NCBI RefSeq assembly: GCF_001663155.1
Contig: NZ_CP015963.1
Span: 1,264,001-1,328,000, forward strand
Origin: Altererythrobacter ishigakiensis
GTDB lineage: Bacteria > Pseudomonadota > Alphaproteobacteria > Sphingomonadales > Sphingomonadaceae
Direction: 5' to 3'
DNA: 64,000 bases
In this document: positions 36,130-43,363 of the stretch, one piece after another
Numbering within the stretch: position 1 is the stretch's first letter
Layout of the letters: every line of letters starts with the position of its first letter
Translations under genes and position numbers: made by a program
The notes under the pieces: model-generated
Databases searched by the model: none
What the model was told of the DNA's origin: nothing
What the model saw: the letters and a program-made list of their open reading frames with translations, nothing else

Positions 36130-36614
36130 AACCGCTTGTCGGTGCCTTTCTCATATTTACGATTGCATCTCCGGCTTATGCCGACTGGGAGGGCATTGAT
36201 TGGGGTATGACCGATGCACAGGTCGAAGCGGCGGACACCGAAGTGCAAGTTTATCGGTTGGAAGAGGTGAAGCGAAAAAGGGTGCGCCCGGTGACATCTA
36301 CGCTTGGCGGCAAATGGACCCGCGATGGTCAAGACTACCAATTATACTTTTACTTCGGCACCGAAGGAAAGTTGCAGTTTATTGATGTCGAGCCGGTTGG
36401 AGTCGATTGCGCGGGGATGAACGATCTTTTGGCAGACCAGTTTGGTGACTTCGAAGAAGAGATCGACAAACTCGGTCCAGCGACCAGAACTGTGCGCCAC
36501 TGGAGCCTCAAGCGTACCGTCGAGCTGAATTCGTTGGTTCTTCATTTTCCGGGCGACAACTCATGGAGTTGCAACGCTGTGATCAGGAACCCAGCCCCTT
36601 GGCTCGCTCGCTAG
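36126..36614 (+). CDS. Unknown periplasmic protein inserted between phoH and ybeY
   Basis: The 162-residue protein starts at a GTG overlapping the phoH stop. A signal peptide (KPLVGAFLIFTIASPAYA) precedes a mature part starting DWEGIDWGMTDAQVEAADTE. The phrase WGM-TxxQV resembles DUF4124-like or PsiF-like small secreted proteins with a WGMS-x-x-x-V motif, but I cannot assign it. Two cysteines (VDCAG and WSCNA) could form a disulfide. The coding end overlaps the ybeY start by about 50 bases. Confidence 0.65.
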   Translation: MKPLVGAFLIFTIASPAYADWEGIDWGMTDAQVEAADTEVQVYRLEEVKRKRVRPVTSTLGGKWTRDGQDYQLYFYFGTEGKLQFIDVEPVGVDCAGMNDLLADQFGDFEEEIDKLGPATRTVRHWSLKRTVELNSLVLHFPGDNSWSCNAVIRNPAPWLAR

Positions 36615-37090
36615 ACACAGACATCGAAGGTTGGCCTTTGGGCGATTGGGAAGCGCTCTCTGAGCGCGCGGCAGAGGCATGTGCAGAGGTTGCGCCAGAA
36701 CTCGCCAACCCGCGCCTCAGCACCAGCCTGCTGTTCACCTCGGACCAGGAAGTGCACACACTCAACCGTGAGTGGCGCGAGAGGGACAAGCCCACCAATG
36801 TGCTGAGTTTTCCGATGCTTACCCGCGAAGAATTGCTCGATCTCGCGCCTGATGGTCCGCCGGTCATGCTCGGTGATCTGGCACTTGCGTATGAAACTTG
36901 CGCCCGTGAAGCCGAAGAAAAGTCAGTCCCTTTAGACCATCACGCGACGCATCTGATCGTGCACGGTTTGCTCCACCTTGCGGGCTATGATCATGAAACC
37001 GGCGAGGAAGATGCGGACAAGATGGAGGCTCTCGAGATCGAGATACTTGCAAAAATGGGTATCGCAGACCCATATATGGACCGTGACTGA
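36563..37090 (+). CDS. ybeY: Endoribonuclease YbeY
   Basis: The 175-residue protein matures 16S rRNA and takes part in ribosome quality control. The zinc motif HGLLHLAGYDHE near residue 135 is the H-x3-H-x5-H signature. REWRERDKPTNVLSFPM near 70 is the second family block. The ATG at 36563 overlaps the preceding gene by 52 bases. A TTG at 36599 (LARSLDTD) would shorten the overlap to 16 bases and cannot be excluded, because the family core begins at about DIEGWP. Confidence 0.93.
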   Translation: MELQRCDQEPSPLARSLDTDIEGWPLGDWEALSERAAEACAEVAPELANPRLSTSLLFTSDQEVHTLNREWRERDKPTNVLSFPMLTREELLDLAPDGPPVMLGDLALAYETCAREAEEKSVPLDHHATHLIVHGLLHLAGYDHETGEEDADKMEALEIEILAKMGIADPYMDRD

Positions 37091-37111
37091 CAGGAGTATC
37101 CATTAAGGGCC

Positions 37112-38035
37112 ATGCCCGATTCCCCATCTACCGCGGGAGACGCGGACAGTACCGACGGTCTGATGACCGCTCTCAAGAACATGCTCAGGATCGGCACTGG
37201 CGATCGCAGCCTGCGCGCGCAGCTGGAAGAAGCTATCGACGAGCACGAGGATGGCAATTGCGATGCTGCGCCCTCGGAAGAGGGTAATGGTGACCTGTCG
37301 CCGGTTGAGCGGCAGATGCTGCGCAACCTGCTGCATTTCAGCGAGCACGATGCGGACGATGTCGCGGTACCGCGCAGCGAGATCATAGCGGTCGATGCCA
37401 CTATCAGCTGGGAAGAATTGGTCGCTGCGTTTAGCGAGCACGGCCACTCGCGCATGCCGGTCTATCGCGAAACGCTCGATAATGTGATCGGCATGATCCA
37501 CATCAAGGATGTGTTCCCGTTCCTGGCAGAGAAGAAAGAACCGCCGAAGGACTGGACCACACTGATGCGTCAGCCGCTCTATGTACCGCAGGTCCGCGGC
37601 GCGCTTGATGTGCTGGCGGACATGCGTGCCCGGCGCGTCCATCTGGCGGTGGTGCTGGACGAATTTTCCGGAACCGATGGCCTCATTACAATTGAAGACT
37701 TGGTTGAAGAAATTGTTGGTGAGATCGAGGACGAGCACGACGAAGCACCTGAGGCGCTGATTGTGCCGATCGGGGATGGAATGTGGGATTGCGACGCCCG
37801 GGCGGAGCTTGATGACATTGCAGAGATCGTCGATCCAAGACTTGCTGAGGTGGAGGAATCGGTCGACACTCTGGGTGGGCTGGCATTCATTCTGGCTGAG
37901 CAAGTGCCATCTGTGGGCACCATCGTAGAGCATGATAGCGGCTGGCAGATAGAAGTAACCGCCGGTGATGAAACGCACGTAACACGCTTGCGGCTGCATG
38001 CACCCAATGATGAGGAAACAGCAACCGAAGAGTAG
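37112..38035 (+). CDS. corC: CorC/hemolysin-family CBS-domain protein
   Basis: The 307-residue protein has two CBS domains (HSRMPVYRETLDNVIGMIHI and FSGTDGLITIEDLVEEIVGE regions), followed by a transporter-associated CorC/HlyC domain (LAEVEESVDTLGGLAFILAE). It has no membrane helices, unlike CNNM/HlyC proteins. CorC-type proteins accompany magnesium/cobalt efflux and commonly sit directly after ybeY, as here (21-base gap). A weak terminator candidate follows the stop. Confidence 0.9.
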   Translation: MPDSPSTAGDADSTDGLMTALKNMLRIGTGDRSLRAQLEEAIDEHEDGNCDAAPSEEGNGDLSPVERQMLRNLLHFSEHDADDVAVPRSEIIAVDATISWEELVAAFSEHGHSRMPVYRETLDNVIGMIHIKDVFPFLAEKKEPPKDWTTLMRQPLYVPQVRGALDVLADMRARRVHLAVVLDEFSGTDGLITIEDLVEEIVGEIEDEHDEAPEALIVPIGDGMWDCDARAELDDIAEIVDPRLAEVEESVDTLGGLAFILAEQVPSVGTIVEHDSGWQIEVTAGDETHVTRLRLHAPNDEETATEE

Positions 38036-38062
38036 CTTTTCTGCGTTTTTCTTCGATTTTTT
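38026..38062 (+). terminator. Weak terminator candidate after corC
   Basis: CGAAGA at 38026-38031 pairs with TCTTCG at 38050-38055 across a long 18-base loop, and ATTTTTT (38056-38062) follows. The stem overlaps the end of the coding region. The whole stretch 38036-38080 is strongly pyrimidine-rich, unlike its surroundings. Confidence 0.35.
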
Positions 38063-38109
38063 GCATCTTTTCTTTCTCTCATGCGTATCTCTGATAGGAG
38101 ATTGAAACG

Positions 38110-38994
38110 ATGCCTGCACGCCGCTTACCCCCGCTTCGCGCTCTTGAAGCCTTCATGCGCACTGTGCGCTTGGGATCCGCGCGTGCGGCCGCTGAAGAGA
38201 TTGGTCTAAGCCCCTCAGCATTATCCCGCAGGATCACCAATCTCGAAGAGTTCGTCGGCAAAAAACTGTTTACGCGGGCGCGGCAATCGATGCAGCTGAC
38301 CGATGAAGGGCAGGCATTCTACGAGGCGGTAAACCCGCATATGGAAGCGCTCGCGCGTGCGGTGGAAAGTCAATCGGACAACATTTCATTGTTGCGTTTG
38401 CGCCTTGGGGTACTGCCACTGTTTGGCAGCCAACGTTTGTTCCCGCACTTGGGCGAATTGCGCAAGCGGCATCCGTTGCTGCATATCGACATTGATACCG
38501 GGCCCCATTTGGAGGACCGCGTTGGCGATACACTCGACGCGGCGATTATCCTTTCGCAAGGGCCCGAGCAGGGCCTGCATGCAGTTCGGCTAGACCACAA
38601 CATGGTCCACGCTATCTGCAGTAAAGAAATGGCCGGCATGCTGGGCGACGAAGTGGATGTCGATAAGCTCGCCAAGCAGACATTCTTGATTCACAACGAG
38701 CTACCCTTCAGCTTCGAAGCTTGGAAGCGTGCATTGAATCTGGATAGCCTGGAACCCGCAGCAATTGACCATTATGATTCTGGCCAACTGATGCTGGAAG
38801 CTGCCGCACAAGGGCTTGGCATTGCAATCATGCATGATGATCACTTGCGGCGTGCAGCCGACAACCGGTTGACCGACCTTTATGGCGTAGAAGTGGAAAG
38901 CCCTTACAGCTACTGGTTCGTGTGCAAGCCCAAGGCACTGGAAGAACGCCCGGTACGGTTGTTCCACGATTGGCTGGTTAGCGCGGGGCTATAG
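38110..38994 (+). CDS. LysR-family transcriptional regulator (GcvA-like)
   Basis: The 294-residue protein has an N-terminal LysR winged helix: LRALEAFMRTVRLGSARAAA, then EIGLSPSALSRRITNLEEFV near residues 30-50. The C-terminal periplasmic-binding-protein-like effector domain follows. Domain wording such as PPLRALEAF and LSPSALSRRI resembles the GcvA subgroup. It has a good AGGAG (38096-38100) before the ATG. No obvious target lies next to it: the upstream corC is on the same strand and the downstream plsC is convergent. Confidence 0.87.
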   Translation: MPARRLPPLRALEAFMRTVRLGSARAAAEEIGLSPSALSRRITNLEEFVGKKLFTRARQSMQLTDEGQAFYEAVNPHMEALARAVESQSDNISLLRLRLGVLPLFGSQRLFPHLGELRKRHPLLHIDIDTGPHLEDRVGDTLDAAIILSQGPEQGLHAVRLDHNMVHAICSKEMAGMLGDEVDVDKLAKQTFLIHNELPFSFEAWKRALNLDSLEPAAIDHYDSGQLMLEAAAQGLGIAIMHDDHLRRAADNRLTDLYGVEVESPYSYWFVCKPKALEERPVRLFHDWLVSAGL

Positions 38995-39003
38995 ACTGAC
39001 GGA

Positions 39004-39891
39004 TCATTCGATCGGGAAGCTCTTTTCCGGTGCCTGATAGCGCACAGGATCAACCGAATATTCATAGTCACGCAGAGGCTTGCCCAACGCATTCACCAAC
39101 GCGCTTTCGATCTCTTCGCGTGCCCTGGCCGCGATGGCCTTTCGCCCGTGATAGTCTTCAGGACTGAACGGTTCGAGAAAATGTATCTCCAGCGGGAAAG
39201 AGCCCTTTCTGGCGAGCACCCGCTTGGCACTATTCAGCCCGCTTTCATCGCCCACCCAGCCAATCCATTCAGCAATGTCGCCGTAAAAGATCATGACTGG
39301 CTGAACCAAAACTTCTGCCGGCGGAGGTTCCAGCACGCGCAGCATGCTGGTCTTGAAAGGCAGCAGTGATTGCCCATCCGTGACTGTGCCCTCGGGAAAA
39401 ACAGTTACTGACCAGTTGTCTGACAAAGCTTCGCGCAGAGAGTTGATTTGCGCTGCAACCCCCATGCGGTTCTCCCGCTTGACGAATACAGTGCGGTTGA
39501 GGCTGGCAAGCCATCCGACGACCGGTACTTCAGCCAGTTCCGCCTTCGAGACAAATGCTGTGCCGCTTGCGCCAGCCAAGGCGAGAATATCGAGCCAGGA
39601 GATGTGGTTTGAGATGAAGAAGACATCTCGTCTTAGAGGTGTGCCAATGACCTTTACTCTGGCGCCTGAAACCCATGCGGCATAGCGCAAGAAATACATC
39701 GGGAAAGGGGAGCCGTAAGCCAAGGCCCGGTAGAGATAGTGCAATGGCAAAAGCACGATTAGCGAGAGCAGCATCAAAAAAACGCGCCAGCAAATGCGCA
39801 CCCAACCCATCAACGGTATTGGAGTTGGCTCACCGCGGGCCGCGGCCGCCCGCAGTTCGGCCTCAATCTTCGCGCGAGATGCGGACGCCAT
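39004..39891 (-). CDS. plsC: 1-acyl-sn-glycerol-3-phosphate acyltransferase-like protein
   Basis: The 295-residue protein has a membrane helix near residues 32-55 (RVFLMLLSLIVLLPLHYLY) and the acyltransferase motifs NHISWLDILAL (H-x4-D) near 98 and VFPEGTVTDGQSLLPFKTS near 170. It should acylate lysophosphatidate or a related lysolipid. The ATG at 39891 starts before the fur stop, overlapping by 29 bases. The longer frame to 39939 adds residues with no family support. It lies at the end of the mucR-fur run. Confidence 0.88.
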   Translation of the reverse strand: MASASRAKIEAELRAAAARGEPTPIPLMGWVRICWRVFLMLLSLIVLLPLHYLYRALAYGSPFPMYFLRYAAWVSGARVKVIGTPLRRDVFFISNHISWLDILALAGASGTAFVSKAELAEVPVVGWLASLNRTVFVKRENRMGVAAQINSLREALSDNWSVTVFPEGTVTDGQSLLPFKTSMLRVLEPPPAEVLVQPVMIFYGDIAEWIGWVGDESGLNSAKRVLARKGSFPLEIHFLEPFSPEDYHGRKAIAARAREEIESALVNALGKPLRDYEYSVDPVRYQAPEKSFPIE

Positions 39892-40285
39892 ACAATTCCA
39901 TCCGGTGGTCAACCAACCGGTAGCCAAGCTTCTCCGCAATTACTTTCTGCAGCGCCTCAAGCTCAGGGTCGACAAACTCGACAACCTTGCCGGTCTCGAC
40001 GTCTATCAAGTGGTCATGATGGGCCTCTGGAGCGGCTTCATATCGTGCGCGGCCATCGCCAAAATCGTGCCGGTCAAGAATACCCGCTTCTTCGAACAGA
40101 CGAACAGTACGGTAAACGGTCGCAATCGAAATCTTCGGATCGATCGCCGAAGCGCGTTCGTGCAGCAATTCGACATCAGGATGATCATCGCTGTCAGACA
40201 GGACGCGCGCGATCACGCGGCGCTGTTCAGTGATGCGCAGCCCCTTGTCGGTGCAAAGTTGTTCGAGATCGATCTTTTGCGGCAA
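39863..40285 (-). CDS. fur: Fur-family transcriptional regulator
   Basis: The 140-residue protein has an N-terminal winged helix (KGLRITEQRRVIARVL, ISIATVYRTVRLFEEAGIL) and a C-terminal metal-binding domain with EAHHDHLIDVETGKVVEFVD. No CxxC structural zinc pair is visible, as in many alphaproteobacterial Fur/Mur proteins. It may therefore sense iron or manganese; the alphaproteobacterial protein is often Mur. The downstream plsC overlaps it. Confidence 0.92.
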   Translation of the reverse strand: MPQKIDLEQLCTDKGLRITEQRRVIARVLSDSDDHPDVELLHERASAIDPKISIATVYRTVRLFEEAGILDRHDFGDGRARYEAAPEAHHDHLIDVETGKVVEFVDPELEALQKVIAEKLGYRLVDHRMELYGVRISRED

Positions 40286-40386
40286 TTCGGTCTTCGTTCC
40301 TGAGTTCGGATCATTGTGCGGACGCCCTGTATAACCGCAAGCCGCAGCTATACAAGGCGCACGTCAACAGTGATCAGCCCGCAATA

Positions 40387-40827
40387 TCAGGCCGCTTTTT
40401 TCCGGCGTCCGCGCTTCTGCCCAGGCATGCGGCCAAGGCCGATTTCCTTTGCAAGCTTGCGACGTGTCTCAGCGTAATTTGGCGCTACAAGCGGATAGTC
40501 AGGCGCAAGATCCCATCGCGCGCGATATTCCTCTGGCGTCATATTGTGTTCAGTCGAAAGATGACGCTTCAGCATCTTCATGCGCTTGCCACAATCAAGG
40601 CAAACGATATGATCCTTCTTGATTGAAGCCCGTACTGTAACAGCCGGCTCAGGCCGCTCTTCTTGTACACCCGTCGTTCCCCCCAGTGATGAGAGGGCCG
40701 AATACACATTGCTAATAAGTGAAGGCACGCTTTCGACATCAACATCATTGTTGCTCACATGAGCTGCGACGATGTCAGAAGTTAACGTGATCAACGTTTC
40801 CTTCATGTCCACTTCGCTCGTATCCAT
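40387..40827 (-). CDS. mucR: MucR-family transcriptional regulator
   Basis: The 146-residue protein has the Ros/MucR zinc-finger domain IVCLDCGKRMKMLKRHLSTE, followed by MTPEEYRARWDLAPDYPLVA with the conserved histidines, and a basic C-terminus (GQKRGRRKKAA). MucR proteins are H-NS-like repressors that bind AT-rich DNA. The 129-base gap ahead of the start is AT-rich and may be its own target. The start at ATG 40827 is chosen over ATG 40806 (MKETL), which is a workable alternative. Confidence 0.93.
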   Translation of the reverse strand: MDTSEVDMKETLITLTSDIVAAHVSNNDVDVESVPSLISNVYSALSSLGGTTGVQEERPEPAVTVRASIKKDHIVCLDCGKRMKMLKRHLSTEHNMTPEEYRARWDLAPDYPLVAPNYAETRRKLAKEIGLGRMPGQKRGRRKKAA

Positions 40828-40956
40828 TGAGTTCCTCGCATTTTTTAGTTTGTATGCTCGGAGTGTATCCCCCCGATCTATTCATCATGCACCTAATTCA
40901 CGAGAAATACAAGGCAGAGTCATGTAAAATTCGAACAATAAAAGTAGAGTATATAT
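40828..40956 (-). promoter_or_regulatory. AT-rich region upstream of mucR
   Basis: This gap between rimI and mucR is markedly richer in A and T than its neighbours, with several TpA steps (for example GTAGAGTATATATC at 40944-40957). AT-rich DNA with TpA steps is the usual target of MucR proteins, so autoregulation is plausible. I could not fix a single promoter within it. Confidence 0.4.
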
Positions 40957-41406
40957 CTAAATCGAGACACCGTAAGTAATGGCGTCCATTCTATTTCCAT
41001 CGGAAAGCAAATAATAGGACTTTCGCCTGCCAATTGGTTCAAACCCGAACTTCACATATAATTCAGCGGCAGGATTGTTCTCCCGCATCTCAAGGAAAAT
41101 GCGAGAAGCTCCTCGTTCGCGTGCATCCTTGGCAAGTTGAACGAGCATTTGGTGGGCTATACCTTGCCTGCGATACTTGGGGTGAACAGCGATGAGCAAT
41201 AGCTCTTCTTCACCCGGAGCATGGCGAGTAACCAGGAATCCGGCTGTCTTTTGTTCGTCCTCCCCGGTGTAATTGACGATTGCAAATGTGTTGGGCAGGG
41301 CCAAAGCATCGGATACCTGACGCCTGTTCCAGGCTTCACCCCATTGCGGATCAAATGCAGCCTGCATGACCGCCATGATCGCATCGATTTGCGACGTATC
41401 GTTCAT
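40957..41406 (-). CDS. rimI: Ribosomal-protein-S18-alanine N-acetyltransferase RimI-like (GNAT)
   Basis: The 149-residue GNAT protein has the acetyl-CoA motif LIAVHPKYRRQGIAHQMLVQ near residue 70 and SRIFLEMRENNPAAELYVKF, then GFEPIGRRKSYY near the C-terminus. It is the expected size for RimI, which acetylates S18, and in this position many genomes pair it with tsaB. Its start overlaps the tsaB stop by four bases (ATGA). Confidence 0.88.
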   Translation of the reverse strand: MNDTSQIDAIMAVMQAAFDPQWGEAWNRRQVSDALALPNTFAIVNYTGEDEQKTAGFLVTRHAPGEEELLLIAVHPKYRRQGIAHQMLVQLAKDARERGASRIFLEMRENNPAAELYVKFGFEPIGRRKSYYLLSDGNRMDAITYGVSI

Positions 41407-42020
41407 GAGCCGGGCAGCTTTGCGTCCGGCTCGCGGCCGTAGATGGGTGATAGATCTGCGACGAACAGATCCTGTGGGAGACTCAGCACTCCACCGGCAT
41501 CAGGCAGGCGCTCTATGGCGGTCTTTGCTCCCGCCCCATACATTCCCGCAAGTTCATGCGCGCGATTGCCGACGATCACATTATGTCGGCACGCGTCCGC
41601 AGCATCCGCAGGCGCAAGCGAGCGGACCGGATCTTGAGGCAGCGCCTTGGCAAAGTTCTGCAGAAACCACTCGCCGTGACCGCCATTCATGCAAACAGTG
41701 AGCGGTTCGTTCTTGCGCTCTACCTGTTCAATCGCGGCGACCAATGCCAGCGTCGGGTACCCCAACACCTGAGCGCTCCATGCAAAACCCAGCGCGCGGG
41801 CAGTGGCAATACCAATCCGAACCCCTGTAAAACTGCCCGGTCCCACCGACACAAGGATACGCTCTGCCAGACCTTTGTCAGGCAGTGCTTCGATCATCGG
41901 CACGAGACGTTCGGCATGACCGCGGCCGAGAACCTTGTGATCTCTGGCAAGCAGCTTCCCGTCCTCGAAAAGGGCAACCGAGCAAGCTTCCGTGGCGGTT
42001 TCTATTGCGAGTATACGCAT
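41403..42020 (-). CDS. tsaB: tRNA threonylcarbamoyladenosine biosynthesis protein TsaB
   Basis: The 205-residue protein has an ASKHA-type fold with MRILAIETATEACSVALFED at the N-terminus and RILVSVGPGSFTGVRIGIAT near residue 65, the TsaB signature. With TsaD and TsaE it makes t6A37 in tRNA. The ATG at 42020 is used; the longer frame from 42038 adds six residues of no evident value. The rutE-like gene lies 36 bases upstream, and rimI overlaps downstream. Confidence 0.94.
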   Translation of the reverse strand: MRILAIETATEACSVALFEDGKLLARDHKVLGRGHAERLVPMIEALPDKGLAERILVSVGPGSFTGVRIGIATARALGFAWSAQVLGYPTLALVAAIEQVERKNEPLTVCMNGGHGEWFLQNFAKALPQDPVRSLAPADAADACRHNVIVGNRAHELAGMYGAGAKTAIERLPDAGGVLSLPQDLFVADLSPIYGREPDAKLPGS

Positions 42021-42056
42021 GGATATGCGTTGCCGCACAACCGAGCAGTCTTCAAG

Positions 42057-42665
42057 TCAGACAATACTATTGAATTTGCTGAATTCTGGTCGAGGGCTGC
42101 GCTCGAAAATGCTTTCCGGATCGCCATAGCCCACAGAGCAGATGAAATTGACCCAGTGGCGCGGCTCGTCGCCGAAGAACGCGGCATTGACCGCATCCGT
42201 GTCAAAGCCGGACATCGGACCGCAATCGAGGCCAACAGCGCGTGCTGCAAGCATCAGGTAGGCACCCTGCAGCGAGGAGTTGCGGAATGCACCTTCCTTG
42301 CGTCCTTCTTCGTCGCCTTCAAACCAGCTTTTTGCATCGGTGTGCGGAAACAGCCACGGCAATTCTTCGTGAAAGTCGATGTCATACCCGATCACCGCTG
42401 TCACAGGCGCGGCGAGGATCTTGGCCTTGTTTCCTTCCATCGCGCAGTCGGCGAGCGCTTGCTTCTGCGCGTCCGATTTGACCCAAACGATCCGCACCGG
42501 CTGCATATTGGCGGAGGTGGGCGCCATCTTCATCAGATCCCAGACCGCATGCAACTGTTCATCAGTAACCGGCTTGTCGAGCCAATCATTGTATGTCCGA
42601 GCTTCGTTGAATAACTGGTCGAGCGCGTCGGCGGACAATGTCTGCCCATGAAATTGCTTGGTCAT
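42057..42665 (-). CDS. rutE: Malonic semialdehyde reductase/nitroreductase (RutE-like)
   Basis: The 202-residue nitroreductase-fold protein matches the RutE/HadB group: ALDQLFNEARTYNDWLDKPV at the N-terminus, MKMAPTSANMQPVRIVWVKS, and HWVNFICSVGYGDPESIFER near the end. RutE reduces malonic semialdehyde in pyrimidine breakdown. No other rut genes are here, so in this genome it may serve another substrate. The ATG at 42665 follows the nfuA-like stop by 16 bases. Confidence 0.87.
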   Translation of the reverse strand: MTKQFHGQTLSADALDQLFNEARTYNDWLDKPVTDEQLHAVWDLMKMAPTSANMQPVRIVWVKSDAQKQALADCAMEGNKAKILAAPVTAVIGYDIDFHEELPWLFPHTDAKSWFEGDEEGRKEGAFRNSSLQGAYLMLAARAVGLDCGPMSGFDTDAVNAAFFGDEPRHWVNFICSVGYGDPESIFERSPRPEFSKFNSIV

Positions 42666-42681
42666 GGAAATCCCTTGGTTC

Positions 42682-43266
42682 TTATGCGGCTCTGACTTCA
42701 ACGACTTCAGGCACATAATGTTTCAGGAGGCCTTCGATGCCGTGCTTGAGCGTGGCCGTGCTGGAAGGGCAGCCGGAGCACGCACCTTGCAGTGTCAAAT
42801 ACACAATCCCGTCCTTGAAACCGCGATAGGCAATATCGCCGCCATCGCCAGCTACAGCCGGACGCACCCGCGTTTCGAGCAGTTCGTTGATCTGTGCCAC
42901 GATCTCCTCATTGGCGGGATCTTCATCAACCAACAGTGTTTCACTGTCGTCCGCAGGAACGGAGAACCCCGACGCGTCACCGCCAGCAAATAGCGGCGCC
43001 TCAGAAACGAAATGATCGAGCAAGATCGCGACGACTTGCGGCTTCAGCTCGTTCCAGCTGACACCTGGTGCAGCGGTTACGCTGATGAAATCGCCGCCAA
43101 AGAACACGTTGGTAACTTCGCCTGTGTCAAAAATCGCTTGCGCCAGCGGGCTTGCTTCGGCGGCCTCGGGCGTTGCGAATTCTCGCGTTCCGGCGCTCAT
43201 TACTTGCCGTCCAGGCAGGAATTTGAGGCTGGAGGGGTTAGGGGTGGTTTCGGTCTCGATGAACAT
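42682..43266 (-). CDS. nfuA: NifU/NfuA-type Fe-S cluster scaffold protein
   Basis: The 194-residue protein has an N-terminal scaffold-related (Nfu N) domain starting MFIETETTPNPSSLKFLPGR and a C-terminal NifU domain with LTLQGACSGCPSSTATLKHG, whose CxxC binds the cluster. It carries Fe-S clusters to target proteins. I place the start at 43266 by homology, with ATG 43275 also possible. It is divergent from the M16 peptidase gene. Confidence 0.92.
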   Translation of the reverse strand: MFIETETTPNPSSLKFLPGRQVMSAGTREFATPEAAEASPLAQAIFDTGEVTNVFFGGDFISVTAAPGVSWNELKPQVVAILLDHFVSEAPLFAGGDASGFSVPADDSETLLVDEDPANEEIVAQINELLETRVRPAVAGDGGDIAYRGFKDGIVYLTLQGACSGCPSSTATLKHGIEGLLKHYVPEVVEVRAA

Positions 43267-43363
43267 GGGGGTCATGTAGGCGTCGTGCCGCTCGCCGACA
43301 AGGCAGCATTGCTTGTCGATCATTCACTATCCCTTCACTTGTTGCGCCCCTATAGTGGTTCCC

